Source: Phoronis australis
Taxonomy: Eukaryota > Phoronida > Phoronidae
Assembly: GCA_002633005.1 (NCBI GenBank)
Contig: NMRA01000314.1
Coordinates: forward strand, 62,001-126,000
DNA length: 64,000 nt
Direction: 5' to 3'
Shown here: piece after piece, positions 50,520-61,803 of the stretch
Layout: each line of letters begins with the position of its first letter
Position numbering within the stretch: the stretch's first letter is position 1
Translations under genes and position numbers: made by a program
Notes under the pieces: generated by a model
Told to the model about the DNA's origin: nothing
The model's database searches: none
Seen by the model: only the letters and a program-made list of their open reading frames with translations

Positions 50520-52475
50520 CTTTACAGTATTGTTTTGCCAATTTCCTGCAATCCAGTTATCCTTTTTTATCTATGACAACATTCCTTCGCTTAGGCCACG
50601 GCTATAGTACATCTCGGAATATAAGCGTGCTCTGTTCCACAATCCTTAAATTGTGACAGTTTACGCAGTCTCCCAATTCGCAAGCTTTCGCATTTTTTCG
50701 TTGCGACAACGGTTTGTGGTTCGCGGCGTAGTACAAACTGTTGAAACCGACGCGATGTTGTTGTATATTCAGAAGCAAAAACTGGAAGTTTGATTTTTAA
50801 GCTTACTTCACATAATTAGCTGGAATAAATAGAAAAGGTTTAGTTTGACAGGAAATGTTGACGACGTATAAAATTACGTTGGGTTACGATTTAGAATTTT
50901 TCCAAGAACTGGCGACAAGTTGGGCCTGAGAGTTGAAGTTGAACCTTAGTTGGCGAAACAGTGTCTCATACGTCAACACCTGAAACGAAAGGTTTTTAGA
51001 AATACGAGTGTTATGAATACACCGTGGCTGCAAGTTAATCAGTTAAAACTTAGGCAAAATATTTAATAGAATGTCCTCTGGGCCAACAGAGTTATTTTTA
51101 TTTTTACCAAGTATTGAAGGCCGAGTGCCAAATGCAGTTTCTGACCAAATTGTAATACCGGCACATTTAAAAACAGTTCTTGAAGCTTTGATGATATCTT
51201 GAAAATTTTATGGCTTTTGACCCAGCAAAACTCCGGCAATTTGCTTGTCACCTGATGACGACTCCGGTCGCTATCACAACCCATGCATTGCCGTGTTCAG
51301 AAACTCGTCTTTCGCAGACACACACGCTTTCTACACTATATGTGTTTCGACCTCGCGAGCGAAATGATGTGAAAGGACTTGTTTACTCCGTAAGCCATCA
51401 CTAGCACGTAAAATCTTACTGATATACTATTAGATTATCTCCACTACATGGAGTACTTTCAGACGAAACGGTATGACGTTAACTTGTAAAATTGAGCATC
51501 AAAAACAATGATAGACAATCATTTCTGCTAAATTGATAACTAGGCCTCATTTGTCGTGCTTCCCTAGCTCGTATAATGTATGTTTACTGAACTACACTGT
51601 ATTTCTGTGAGGACTCGCCAAATGTCGTCAAGTTCCGCAAGTTGTTTAGCAGTTCTTTGGTTAGCCGACTCATGGACGAAACGGTTTCGCCACCTGGTGG
51701 CTGGGAAGGCAACTTGCGGAAAATAACAAAATCCGCCACTATGAAGTCTTACGTGTCACAGAAGTCACGCGTCTTCTGAGGTGTTTGTGCTTTTAAGGTA
51801 AAACTTTCAATTACGATGAAGTTTAGCTCAATGCTACTGTGATGCAATTGGGCGCATACAAAAACTGCTCAAGCCTGGCGCCATAGTTTAAATTGCTTTG
51901 ATCACTTAAATTATATAGGCAATTGCCACAGAAGAGTCCTTTCACATTTCTGGTGCAGATGCCCAGAAGCACGAAAAGTTGGTGTGAGTGCACGAGAAAT
52001 AACGTGACTTAAGTCGAATGGTCATTGTTGTCTTTGGAACTTTGTAGTCAGTGCTTACATGCTTATATCGAAAAAAAAATAAAATCAGCTGGCAAATGGG
52101 TGCATAGATGAGATTTTCATTGTCTGTTTCACTCTACTTGGATATTTTTACACCTGCGTGGTCATCAATTAATTTGCAGAACAGGACTCGCCGCTATAAG
52201 TCACGGTCGGACCCTGTGCTGCAGTCACAATAGTGTTTTGTTTACAAAAGTTGTGACTACGTATGTAAACCAGAGTGTTTCGTAGATTTAACGTATAGTT
52301 GAGAGCAAAGTTCTCCGCAGATGAAATAAAATGGCTGTGCTTATTAAACGCATTAGAAGTTTCCGAACATGTTGCTTTTCTGGGAAACACGTTTTGCGGG
52401 TGATGTTTGCATTTGACTATTCAATTCGCCTTTTCGCTTATAGCGTTGAACTCCATTGGGATGCCTGGATATAGT
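50520..52475. other. Gene-poor stretch
   Basis: No gene is recognised. The region holds repeat R1 copy D and otherwise unremarkable AT-rich sequence. Confidence 0.4.
51380..51720 (+). repeat. Dispersed repeat family R1, copy D
   Basis: Contains TTACTCCGTAAGCCATCACT, AGATTATCTCCACTACATG, TGAGCATCAAAAACAATG and CGCCACCTGGTGGCTGGG. It is one of the two best-preserved members and shows the longest alignable extent, about 340 bp. Confidence 0.6.
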
Positions 52476-52550
52476 GGTCCCGTTGGCTCAGTGGCGAGAG
52501 CGTCTATACGGTTATTAGAAGATCCTGGGTTCGAGTCCTGGTCGGGGGCA
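52476..52550 (+). repeat. tRNA-derived SINE head
   Basis: Reads GGTCCCGTTGGCTCAGTGGC with GAGAGC (A box) and a perfect B box GGTTCGAGTCC. The D-arm and T-arm pair, but the acceptor stem mismatches and the anticodon stem is weak. This indicates a SINE head rather than a tRNA gene. Confidence 0.7.
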
Positions 52551-52736
52551 GAAATCTTTTCGGACTTATATTCATTAGATCACTTGATGTGATCAAAAAG
52601 ATGACGCATTGAACGGGATAAACTACTTGCAACATATTCCAAACCTCACTGAAAAAGATGATGTTTATACACATAACGGAGATCATGGGTAAGAAGCCCA
52701 TCATTAAGTCTGACTCGATTTCTGTGTCTGACCAGT

Positions 52737-52812
52737 GGTCCCGCTGGCTCAGTGACTAGAGCGTCTCCACGGTTGGCAGAAGGTTCCCTGTTCGAGTCTC
52801 AGTAGGGTTCAG
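52737..52812 (+). repeat. Second tRNA-derived SINE head
   Basis: GGTCCCGCTGGCTCAGTGAC and TGTTCGAGTCT align with the head at 52476 in the same orientation, about 260 bases downstream. Its B box is degraded. Confidence 0.65.
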
Positions 52813-52862
52813 ACACCTTTTCCCACCTATCAGAACGCAGCGAACCAGCGAGGCAAACTAAT

Positions 52863-53328
52863 ACCACCGTCACACCAGAGGGTCGGTGCCACTACGGTTT
52901 TTGGTCAAAACCGCCATCACCGTAGTGACACCGCCAGAAGTGTTTCATAGTTTTCCCCTACCCGTCACACATGTTTTTTTCTTCGCGACACGGGATAGCC
53001 GTACATGTAGGGTCTCTCTTATACGTTTCCGGTGATTGCACGGCGGTTGTACTGCGGAAGCACGGGGGTGATGGAGGTGGTACTGCGGTCTTTGTGCGGT
53101 GCCACGGCGGACATGATTGACAATGTCACAGCGATCTCACTGCGGCCGGATTGGCCCAACCCGCGGTGGCACTGCGGAAGTTTGGAGCATGTTCAAAGTT
53201 TCCACCGTGCCACCGCGAAGGTCCGCGGTGCTACGGCGATCAATGGAGGAACCACGGCGGAACCGCGGCGATCATGGCGGTGGCCCTGCGGTTTATGCCG
53301 TACACGCACAGCACCGGTGTGACGGGGT
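52863..53328. mobile_element. GC-rich element with CCGTCACACC inverted ends
   Basis: Left end ACCACCGTCACACC and right end (inverted) ACCCCGTCACACCGG bound about 465 bp. That span is far more GC-rich than its surroundings and full of CACTGCGG, CCACGGCGG and CCGCGGT blocks in both orientations. It is probably a non-autonomous DNA element; no target-site duplication is clear. Open frames in it are artefacts of composition. Confidence 0.55.
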
Positions 53329-53744
53329 TATAACTAACACTAGACTCTTGGTCAATGTTGCATCAATGGTTTGTAAAAAGGTTTTTTTTGGTCCACAAAC
53401 AACGGAAATACTAGGAACCAAAATCTTGAAGACATTTGTAAAGGTCAGCTTTGACTATGCCTTATTACACTGCGGCTGAATTTTCTAGCTTCACGTAGGA
53501 TTTCGCGTGATTGCGCCTGATCTTGGAACTATGGTCTGCTGTGACACTCACTATCCATGTGAGTGTCCTACTCAAACAAGACCAATGCAGTCATTTATCA
53601 ATGAATTCCGAGTGTTGCGACAAAGACGTCCTTTTCCGTTCGCAGTCAAAACCGACTACCTTTTCGTTGTGACAACAAAGGCAATGCTTCAGGTATACAG
53701 TGAAATCTGATCTCGGCTACAAGCATGAAACCTGGAACATTACT

Positions 53745-54010
53745 ATTCTAGACTATGTTCATTTTCAAGATTCAAGTTACAAACTTGAGTCGAAATTCGA
53801 GATTTCGAGTTTAGGCTCAAACTTGTGACTTCAATGTTGGGGTCATAAAGTGCAAAATAGGATTACAAATGATTCGTGTAAACTCAAGAACAGAATTGTA
53901 GATAATTATTTTGATTACGCTTTCATGTAGAAGAAAAATGTCGAAAATAAATTCAAGTTCGGTTTCTAGTAGACATATAGTTCCCCAGGCATTGAACTCG
54001 AACTCAAAAC
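53745..54010 (+). repeat. Dispersed repeat family R2, copy B
   Basis: Loosely aligned with 43805-44080. Rich in TTCGAGT/ACTCGAA motifs, with GACTTCAATGTTGGGGTC. Confidence 0.4.
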
Positions 54011-54256
54011 CGTTGAACTCTAAATTGTATTAGGCAAGGAGACTGTAGCTAGGTTTCGAGAATAGAACGTCTAGATAGCTGACAACTCCGTGTACGGTTT
54101 CTGTGGTCTGCACTTTTGCGGCAGTTAGGCAGGTAACGATCATCAACAGTATCCACGCGATGTGAGGAATAAGCACCATCCAGTTTTACATCAGATTTGG
54201 ATCTGATCATGTTCACTAAAGAACATCACCGTGTTGAATTGTAACTTCGTATCTGC

Positions 54257-54395
54257 ATGGACGGCGCACCCTAGGGGGCTGGGGGGTTGTAGCTCCCCAC
54301 TTTTTTCAGTGCTGCGCCATCCATTGTCTATGGGCGGCGCACCGCAGGTGGGCTGGGGGTATAGCCCTCCATTTTTTCAGTTCTGCGTTGCCCAT
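54257..54395 (+). repeat. Short palindrome-ended GC repeat, two tandem copies
   Basis: Units at 54257-54326 and 54330-54395 each run from GGCGGCGCACC (first unit GACGGCGCACC), through a G-rich core, CCCC and TTTTTTCAG, to CTGCG(C/T). They match the reverse complement of 11050-11110. Confidence 0.65.
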
Positions 54396-57098
54396 GATCT
54401 GCCGGGCTTTACACAACAACTAGACCTCAAAAGGTGCTCAGAACAACCCATGCAAGAACTGACATTTCGCCACCCCTAATTGTCCAGCCACGGTTGTCAA
54501 GCCACGGTTGTCCAGCCACAGTTGTTCAGCTCTAATTGTACACGCGTTAGAAGACATCGTCTAATCACCCTCTCTACAGTCCACCACGTGACGTACATTC
54601 ATCCACGCTCTCGCTCACCCACACAATCACACAACACATGTTTCTTAATCAACTCATACTTAAATTTCCCAAATTCATTAAATGTTAGCCCACTTTAGTT
54701 TTTACTGGCTACATCTTTTACACCGTTGAAGTAATGACAAAATTCAAAAAAGCGTGCTTATATAATTTCTTTCCTCTACAGTAACAGAATGTCGGGTACA
54801 ACCAAAATACTTTTACATATAAGAAAGTGTCTCATGTCGACCAATACACTTGTCGATAACATCTCAGTTAAACCTAATTCAGGATTTTTTGCCACAGCAT
54901 AGTCCCAAAAAGGCATTTTAATGTCTCAACTGACGTTTTTCATCAAATGTGACTGCTATCTTGTTTCGCACGCACACCGTTCCCGCACCCACGCCCGCAC
55001 ACGGATTGCCCGCAGAAACACCGACAAGTTGCAAATCCCTGCCAGGGATACGTACGCGTTTCGTATCACAGTTCTTTTGCTAATCAATGGAAGACAAACT
55101 GAATTCTAATGAATCATTTACAGAGGACATTTCCATACAACTGGTTATCCGCTGCGAAATCTCACACGTAGGGCATTACTGCATTAACAGTCATTCTAGT
55201 CTAATTTGGGCAGCTAATAGACAGTTTTATTGGCCTTATTGCAAGTCTTTGTTTCTAAATTAGTTTTTCCTCCTAATAAAATCCCTTCCATTTCCTCGCA
55301 TATTTTAACCGCGTCAACTTTTGTGAAATCGTCTGAGCTCCTGTTCAATAACCACACACAAAAGAATGTGTATCAGAGCATTCGATATGGCGACTACTCA
55401 CGTGACTTCGGCGAGTTGCCACTATCACTGCGTCCTTCGGACAGTTAAGTTGTAAATGGCCGCTATATTTCGGAAATTCACAAATCATGTCATCTGGATT
55501 CGGCAATGATGTTATGCTTAAGTATTCGCCTACTAGATTCAATTGTATTTAATAAAATTAGTTTAAATTCGGTAATTACCATAAATGTTGTTGAAGCTCA
55601 TCTGGCATTCATGCAATGTGTATTTTTAAGGTTTTATTTCCGCAAACGCGAATGCTTATCCTCAAATATGGAGCATCTGAAAGGTATGAACTTTTTGTGT
55701 CATTATTCCGTTGTTGGCGCTGTACAGGGACATGCGAATGTAATATCGAAAATGACAAATCAGCGTCTTCTGTACGGTAACGGGACAGACAAGCTTAACT
55801 CAGATGCCATTTAAAAACCCAGTGAAACACCGCAAAATTGCAAATGCGCCTAAGTAAGCACAGCATTTCTAGTTTTTCATTCATCTCGACACAATTGGTC
55901 TTCGCAGCTGATTGTCGGTTTGGGACGCCAAATTCGCTCTGAACACAGATAGGTCATAGTAATTAACACAATTGCAGTCCCACTAGAGATGTGATTTGTC
56001 CTGTTAACTATTCTAATAACCAAAGCCAAAGGTTTTGCACACACAAATTGCAACTGTACTGATCTATATTTTGACTTTGCAATTTCATTGGTGTTCATTT
56101 ATGACCACTTTAAAACTAATTCTCATGGAGTGAACTGTCACACTTCCAGTGGCGGTTTAGTAAGTTCTCGCCTGTGTAAACGCTTGTTTTGAATCCCGGC
56201 TGCGTCTTTCATTATTGATGTCGTCGCCACGTTAATGTTTATTGATTATTAAACAGACAGAAAACGATCTCTTTCGGTTTGGGTCGCTTAAATTGCCTCC
56301 GAAACAGCGGTACATATAGACAAAACGACAGGTTGTCAAGGATTTCCGCAATCAAAAATGCAGTATGAATAGTACAACACCCGTAAGCGTAAACGACTGA
56401 TAAAACAGAGTGTCGTAATGAAGCGATTTTAGATATCCCATGTTCTAATGTTTCGTGCACGTGCGTTTCTGTGCGTCTAGAATGCGAAGCATACAGGGTG
56501 TTAGAACGCACAATGAAACTGCCGGAGACTTTGCGGTTATCTATTTTATTACTAAGGGCTCCCGGCCCTTTATTTTAGCATATATGGAAGTTAAAGGGAC
56601 AGTTTGGATGTCAATGTTGAATTATTAATCGGAGCCTTATGGGATTTAAAAACATTAACGCACATATCCAATCTTGAAATTGCTGCTAGTGCTAAGTGAG
56701 CCGGTAACTCGAGTCTCAAACAATGCATAAAAGCGCAATTTTAGGGTTGGCTAACCGCAGTAAACTCATTACTTTTGTTCCTGAGTAACTGATGGCTCCG
56801 ATACTCTTTTGGTAGCGAAAAATAAATCCTGTCATGGTAAGGAAAACTATGGGACCGATTTCATGACCTTGCATGGCCTAATTCACGTCTCGCTTTTTGA
56901 CTGCTAAAACAAACACGTTTCTGCTGATGCTCTGCGGAAATGTGTGCCACTGCACTTGCATCGCTATAGAGGTTCGTGAACGTTTCCTTCATTAGGCTTA
57001 TTATTTTTCTGTTGTAAACGCACAAGTAATAGTAAAAACGCTTTATTGACGATCCTGCTTGCTTTCATTCGAGCGCAGGTGGAATGTGTAGTATCAAA
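54396..57098. other. No gene recognised
   Basis: AT-rich spacer before the inferred neuropeptide promoter. A pseudo-palindrome AAGGGCTCCCGGCCCTT lies near 56555 and TTAAAGGGACAG near 56592, resembling ends of TTAA-type elements, but no partner end was found. Confidence 0.35.
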
Positions 57099-57410
57099 TG
57101 ACGTCAGGCCAATGAGCCAATCAGCACTGGGCTTACCACCGGAAGTATTTTGCCTTGATTAAGATCTAGCCTTTGCGGAGGTGAAATTTACATTCAACAA
57201 TTAACCGTGTATAGTCAATAAAACAAATTGCTTAAGTCAATAGAAAGTGGAAAGAAATTCTCATTTGACGTTAATTTGCAGTTAAACAGTTACTTGAATA
57301 ATTGGTCCAATCAGCGAGATTTCGTCGAGCACAATAGAAATCGTTTTACGTCAGCCGGAAAGCGACGCTAAAGTCCTGCTATATATCTGCTTTATAAGGT
57401 TTATATTTCC
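57099..57410 (+). promoter_or_regulatory. Inferred distal promoter of the RFamide precursor gene
   Basis: Ordered motifs on the + strand: CRE TGACGTCA (57099-57106), CCAAT boxes at 57109, 57117 and 57307, CRE-like TTACGTCA (57346-57353), TATATAT (57380-57386) and an initiator TCCATTT with its A at 57411, 31 bases after the TATA. A splice donor (CAG/GTTAGT, 57454) follows 43 bases later. CRE plus TATA is common in neuropeptide promoters. The link to the gene 4.4 kb away is inference; no nearer + strand gene was found. Confidence 0.5.
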
Positions 57411-57453
57411 ATTTGCTGGTTCTGCCAAGTCGTCGAACAATCGCCAATATCAG
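57411..57453 (+). other. Predicted non-coding first exon of the RFamide precursor gene
   Basis: 43 bases between the predicted initiator A and the donor CAG/GTTAGT. It contains no ATG. Joined to the acceptor at 61850, it gives a 153-base 5' UTR without upstream ATGs. Confidence 0.4.
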
Positions 57454-58632
57454 GTTAGTTAATTTTAAGCTTCCGTTTACAACAACATTGGACTTATTCA
57501 GGATCAATCCTGTAGCCTAATTTTAACACATAAAATGAATATTTAAGACGTGTCTGGTTTTACGTCTTGGAAACTTTGTGAAAGAAACTTTATAATTTTT
57601 GTAGAATTTGCATGCAGTCGTTAGCAATCTCATGGGTAGAAAAGGGCATTAAGTCATATACGTCCATTTCTGCTATTGTTTTCCTACCGAATACTAAGTG
57701 AACACGCCTGTAGTTGTCTGTTGTACCACGAACAGCAATTGTTACCTGTCATAATATTAAGACCGGTTTAATTGCTGAGATTGCATTCTACACGGACTAC
57801 GGCTAGACTGGGGTGATTGTATGTCCTTGCCTCGTTAGTCAAATGTAACTTTTGACATCATAATACAGTATGAGACGCATAAGATAACAAAACGTTTATA
57901 AAAATTCATAAAATAATACGTTGTAGGTGTTATGGAGTTAAATGTCGTTTAATAACTTGAGTCTGTACTGTGGCGATATAGATAGTTTGGCACTATTAGT
58001 GATACAATACAAAAAGCAATAAAAGTAAAAACCAAGCAGTAAAAAAGTTTGAGCCTATTTCGACCACTGCTCTATTGCGTGACACTGTATTGGTACATGA
58101 ATGTCATTCTTTTGTTTTGTTTTTCTTGTACGCTCCAATAAATGAGCAAAAATGAAAGAAAACTTTTTGATTTTGAGCCAAGGCAGCTTGTAGGCCACAT
58201 AACACACGGTGACATCATTTTTTGGAAAAATTGATGTTTCACTATTTGCACGTGAAAACATCTGCTCTTGATAGGTCCGTAGATAGTTTAGGAAACTTCG
58301 TTAAGCCAAAGTGGCAAACTCTCAGGCGGAACCGGAATATTAACATACGTCTCGCCTATAAATTTCAGTACGTGGTTGCCACAATTTGTGCAAAAATTTT
58401 CAGTGACACTAATCCCCGTGGTGTATTTCTTTGAAATACTGGTTTCACAAAAAGGGTGTTGTGTTTTTCTAGAACAACGTCTGCCCTGCTGTTCGTTTAT
58501 TCTAAATTTGTGACGTCATGTCCTTATTTTTCAAAATGGTTTCAGAAAATAATGACATGTACGCATAAAACAGTAAATTTTCCAGAACACGATGGTAGGC
58601 TAATGTCTGAACAGCATGCTCTCGTGCCTAGC

Positions 58633-58936
58633 CAGTGGCGGATTTAGAGGGGGGCCAAGGGGGCCATGGCCCCCTAAAATTCTCCCAGATTGCATTTGGC
58701 TGTTCGGAGGTGCGAACGTCTGACGGGCAAAATCTAGGCGTGCGTTCAATAGAAGATAGGACCTAGCTAAAACCTAGTTAAAGTCACGTGTTCTCATTTA
58801 TAATGCACGGCAATATCTCACGTAATCTCGCGAAGTCTTGCTTTTTAGCGAGGTCTTAGCGTTACTGAACGGGAGGCAGGCTAATACTCTGTCTTGCCCC
58901 CCCCCCCCAAACTCAAATATTCTGGATCTGCCCCTG
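58633..58936 (-). mobile_element. CAG..GGCGG-type MITE, copy 4, interrupted
   Basis: Ends CAGTGGCGGATTTAG (left) and, inverted, CAGGGGCAGATCCAG. The flanks CTAGC and TTAGC are a near-perfect 5-bp duplication. The interior matches copies 1 and 2, but is split by a second element at 58737-58881. Confidence 0.75.
58737..58881. mobile_element. GTTCAGTA MITE, copy 2, nested
   Basis: Reverse-complement relative of 32881-33036, running from GCGTGCGTTCAATAGA to GTTACTGAACGGGAGG. It sits inside the CAG..GGCGG MITE, so it inserted later. Confidence 0.7.
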
Positions 58937-60744
58937 TTAGCATCCGTTAAAGCGATGTCTGCAGTGTTGCTATAAAACCGTAAAATTAAAAATCCGATTT
59001 CACAATGTATTGTGAAAGTTCCATCTGCCGTGCTTTTAACGAATGCCTCTACCCCTCAAAATTAAGCTCCGCCGAATACGTCACGAAAGTTTCAAAATAG
59101 AAACCACTGTTAAACCAAAGCGTTTTCGAAACCTTAAATCAGAACTCGACGCGGAAGCTGCGCAAGCCAATACTTTGTGTTACGCATCGTTAAACTATTT
59201 TATTGGATTCCAATTGAGGAAAGCCCTTTGGAAGTAATTAACAGACTTATCTCAGATCACGCACGTCATTTCGTTTTCGTGAACGAGAGTTTTCGAAGAT
59301 GTCTGAGCATACCAGTTCTATGTCTAAGCTATGCAATGGTTCAAATTCGATTTGAAATCGGCATTCGTTGGAATTACGCTCTGTTTTTTTTTTTCTTTCA
59401 GTTTTTAAAAGCAGGTCGCTCTTCTCATTCACAAAAATGTGATTTAAGAATTTGGCGGCAGTGACTCGTACTGTGATAGTCGTGATAAGGCAGAATTGGT
59501 TTTCATTAAATAATCTCTACTCAAAAGATTTAAACAGAAACACGATTCAAAAAAAAACGTTTTGATATGCGTCAGTTATTGTATGTCCTAAGGGTTTTAC
59601 GTAATAGCAAGTTAAAAACGATACTTTTTGTAATTTCCGGTTGCGACGGACCAGTGCAAATATCTTTACACTGAACTCTTCTCTAAATCCGCGCTCGTGC
59701 GTGATGAGAGGCAGTGTGTCATTGACGAAAGCTTCAGTTGTTTGAAAAAAATAGTTCGTTAATTATTGTCCTTGCATTAAAGTGAGATCAATTGTCACTA
59801 TCAATAGCGAAGTTAAGATTAGGCGCCAATTAATGTTGATATATCGTAACTACAAAATAATGTACTCGTAATTGACTCTTTAAAGAATGATGCAGGCGAA
59901 TCCTGGAGGTGAATATTCCGCTCGTAGTTGTGCTGCTGTGGGATTCACCTACTTAATACATCACGCAGTCAACGTATCGGTTATTCTGCATACGTAGTTA
60001 AACGAGATTATCCATGTCGTTCGTAACATTCGAATGACACGTGAATTAAAGATTTGAATCTCAAACACCCTGCGACAAAAAGTATAAGTTCGTGTGCTTG
60101 GAATACAATCTCCGCGACACAAAAAAATCACTTGAGATATTCCAGGTTCACCATCAGCCCACGCAGTGATCAAGAATCGTCCTCTTGTTGCAAATAATGC
60201 ATTACGAGCAACGTAGCCAAAGTGTAACCATGCAACTCTCCTACATGTACAGCGTGTATTTCACGGATGACGTGTCGACACTTTACGAATAACTAAAAAA
60301 ATTTAAGTGCCACTCCTGTATACATATCGTGAGTACAGTGAATGCAGTTATTAAGACTAGCGGACGATGGTAATAAGTGATTCTATATTTAAATGATTTT
60401 ATTTACGGGGCGTTGTTTCGAATCCAACTTGCCAAAAATAAAACACAGCAGAAGTGCGTCACAAGCCGGAACAAAAACTAATCAGACAGCGTGAGAGTGA
60501 AGTTTTGGATGGGTACGCACGATGTCAGAATGGGTGAAACATTAACTTCATTGGAAGATTTCGGCAACGGGTTTAATTATAAAAATTTCTACCCAATCAA
60601 CTCACAGCGTTTAAATGAACGCATTCGACTGAGACACTGACGAACATCGCAGTTCTTCAAATAATCCTTTGTCTACCCGCAGCCACCATCTTTATTGTGA
60701 CGTAATATAAGAACTGTTTTCGATAGTATCTTAGTTTGACTTGA

Positions 60745-60798
60745 TTAATGATTGCAAATTAATTAATGATTTCAAATCAATTAACGATTACAATGCAG
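60745..60798 (+). promoter_or_regulatory. Three tandem 18-bp TTAATGATT units
   Basis: TTAATGATTGCAAATTAA, TTAATGATTTCAAATCAA and TTAACGATTACAATGCAG follow each other without gaps. TAAT cores and GATTGCAAAT resemble homeodomain and POU binding sites. It lies 1.2 kb upstream of the RFamide ATG, so it could be an enhancer element; this is not proven. Confidence 0.4.
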
Positions 60799-61750
60799 TC
60801 TCAGATTAAGATTTGAAGCGTCTGTAAAGGCCACGTTCCATCCAAGAAGCGAAGTTTTGAGTCAGAATGACTCACCGCTATAAAGTTGGCCTCATCATAT
60901 CAATTACTCAAATGAGACGTTCTTTCTGGATTTGCAGAGAATTATCAGTTTGTTACTCCTTAATATAGTCCGGCGCAAAAGTGACGTGCCGTGACAAGCC
61001 CGGCAACTTGTAGTATTTGGTCTCAAGCAATAAGGAAGCTATCATTTTTCATGGCCTGAAATCACCCCCTTTCGGACAAAGGAATGGTTTGACAGCAGTT
61101 TCACCAAGGCAAAGACAAAATGTGTTTTGGAATACAAGTCGGGTTCATGACCGATTTAAACAATAAACTTCAGGATTTCTACAAAGTACTTTCATTAAAC
61201 TGCTTTACAAACGTGCCCTTTTAGCCGTGAAAACTTCAAGCTTTACCAAGTTTGTTTTATATTTGAATTATGACCCCTTAGTATTGATTCCGACCACGTT
61301 CGTCGTCCTCCGTTTGCATGTTTCCTGTTCCGGTTGTTAGAGCCTTTCCACCGGTTACTCCCGGCACTTCAAAGAGTTACGATGGACTGTTTACTAGTCT
61401 GCATGAATAGCTCGCTTTGCCGCCAATTAGCATGCAAGAGTTGTAACGCACTGCATAAGAGTTTGTCAAAGGACTGTAATTGGATTTAAAATGTCCGCGA
61501 CTTGACATGAAAGTGGCGATCACTCGTGAAGAGTCACAGATCACTCAACTTGAACTAAACTTTGTGGCAGTCATGCCTCCGTACGTTTGATTGATATCAA
61601 TAGATCTGAGATTCCTTAAAACTTTTACAACTTCCAGACTAAGTCGTCATGGTCTGGATAGTTTCAAATCAATTAACTACTTGTTCAGCTCCGAATGAGG
61701 GTTTTCGTTGGCAAGAGTTATCGATATGCATTAAAAACCTTTCAACGCCC

Positions 61751-61803
61751 CACGTGCAGCACTTCAAGGATGTTACGTCAGCCACACAGTGGCTGATTTG
61801 CAT
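61751..61803 (+). promoter_or_regulatory. Proximal motif cluster: E-box, CRE-like site, palindrome, octamer
   Basis: CACGTG (61751-61756), TTACGTCA (61773-61780), the palindrome TCAGCCACACAGTGGCTGA (61778-61796, 8-bp arms) and octamer ATTTGCAT (61796-61803) lie end to end just upstream of the coding exon. TTACGTCAGCC also occurs in the distal promoter at 57346. It could be an alternative promoter or an intronic enhancer. Confidence 0.4.

Noticed and set aside
52476-52812. Two tRNA genes
   Set aside because: Acceptor stems mismatch and the second B box is degraded. SINE heads fit better.
53032-53479. Overlapping 60-120 codon frames in the GC-rich island
   Set aside because: All three + frames are open because of base composition; the region is a repeat with inverted ends.
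55345-55542. Short minus-strand frame with several Cys and His
   Set aside because: Cys/His spacing fits no zinc-finger pattern I know, and there is no supporting context.
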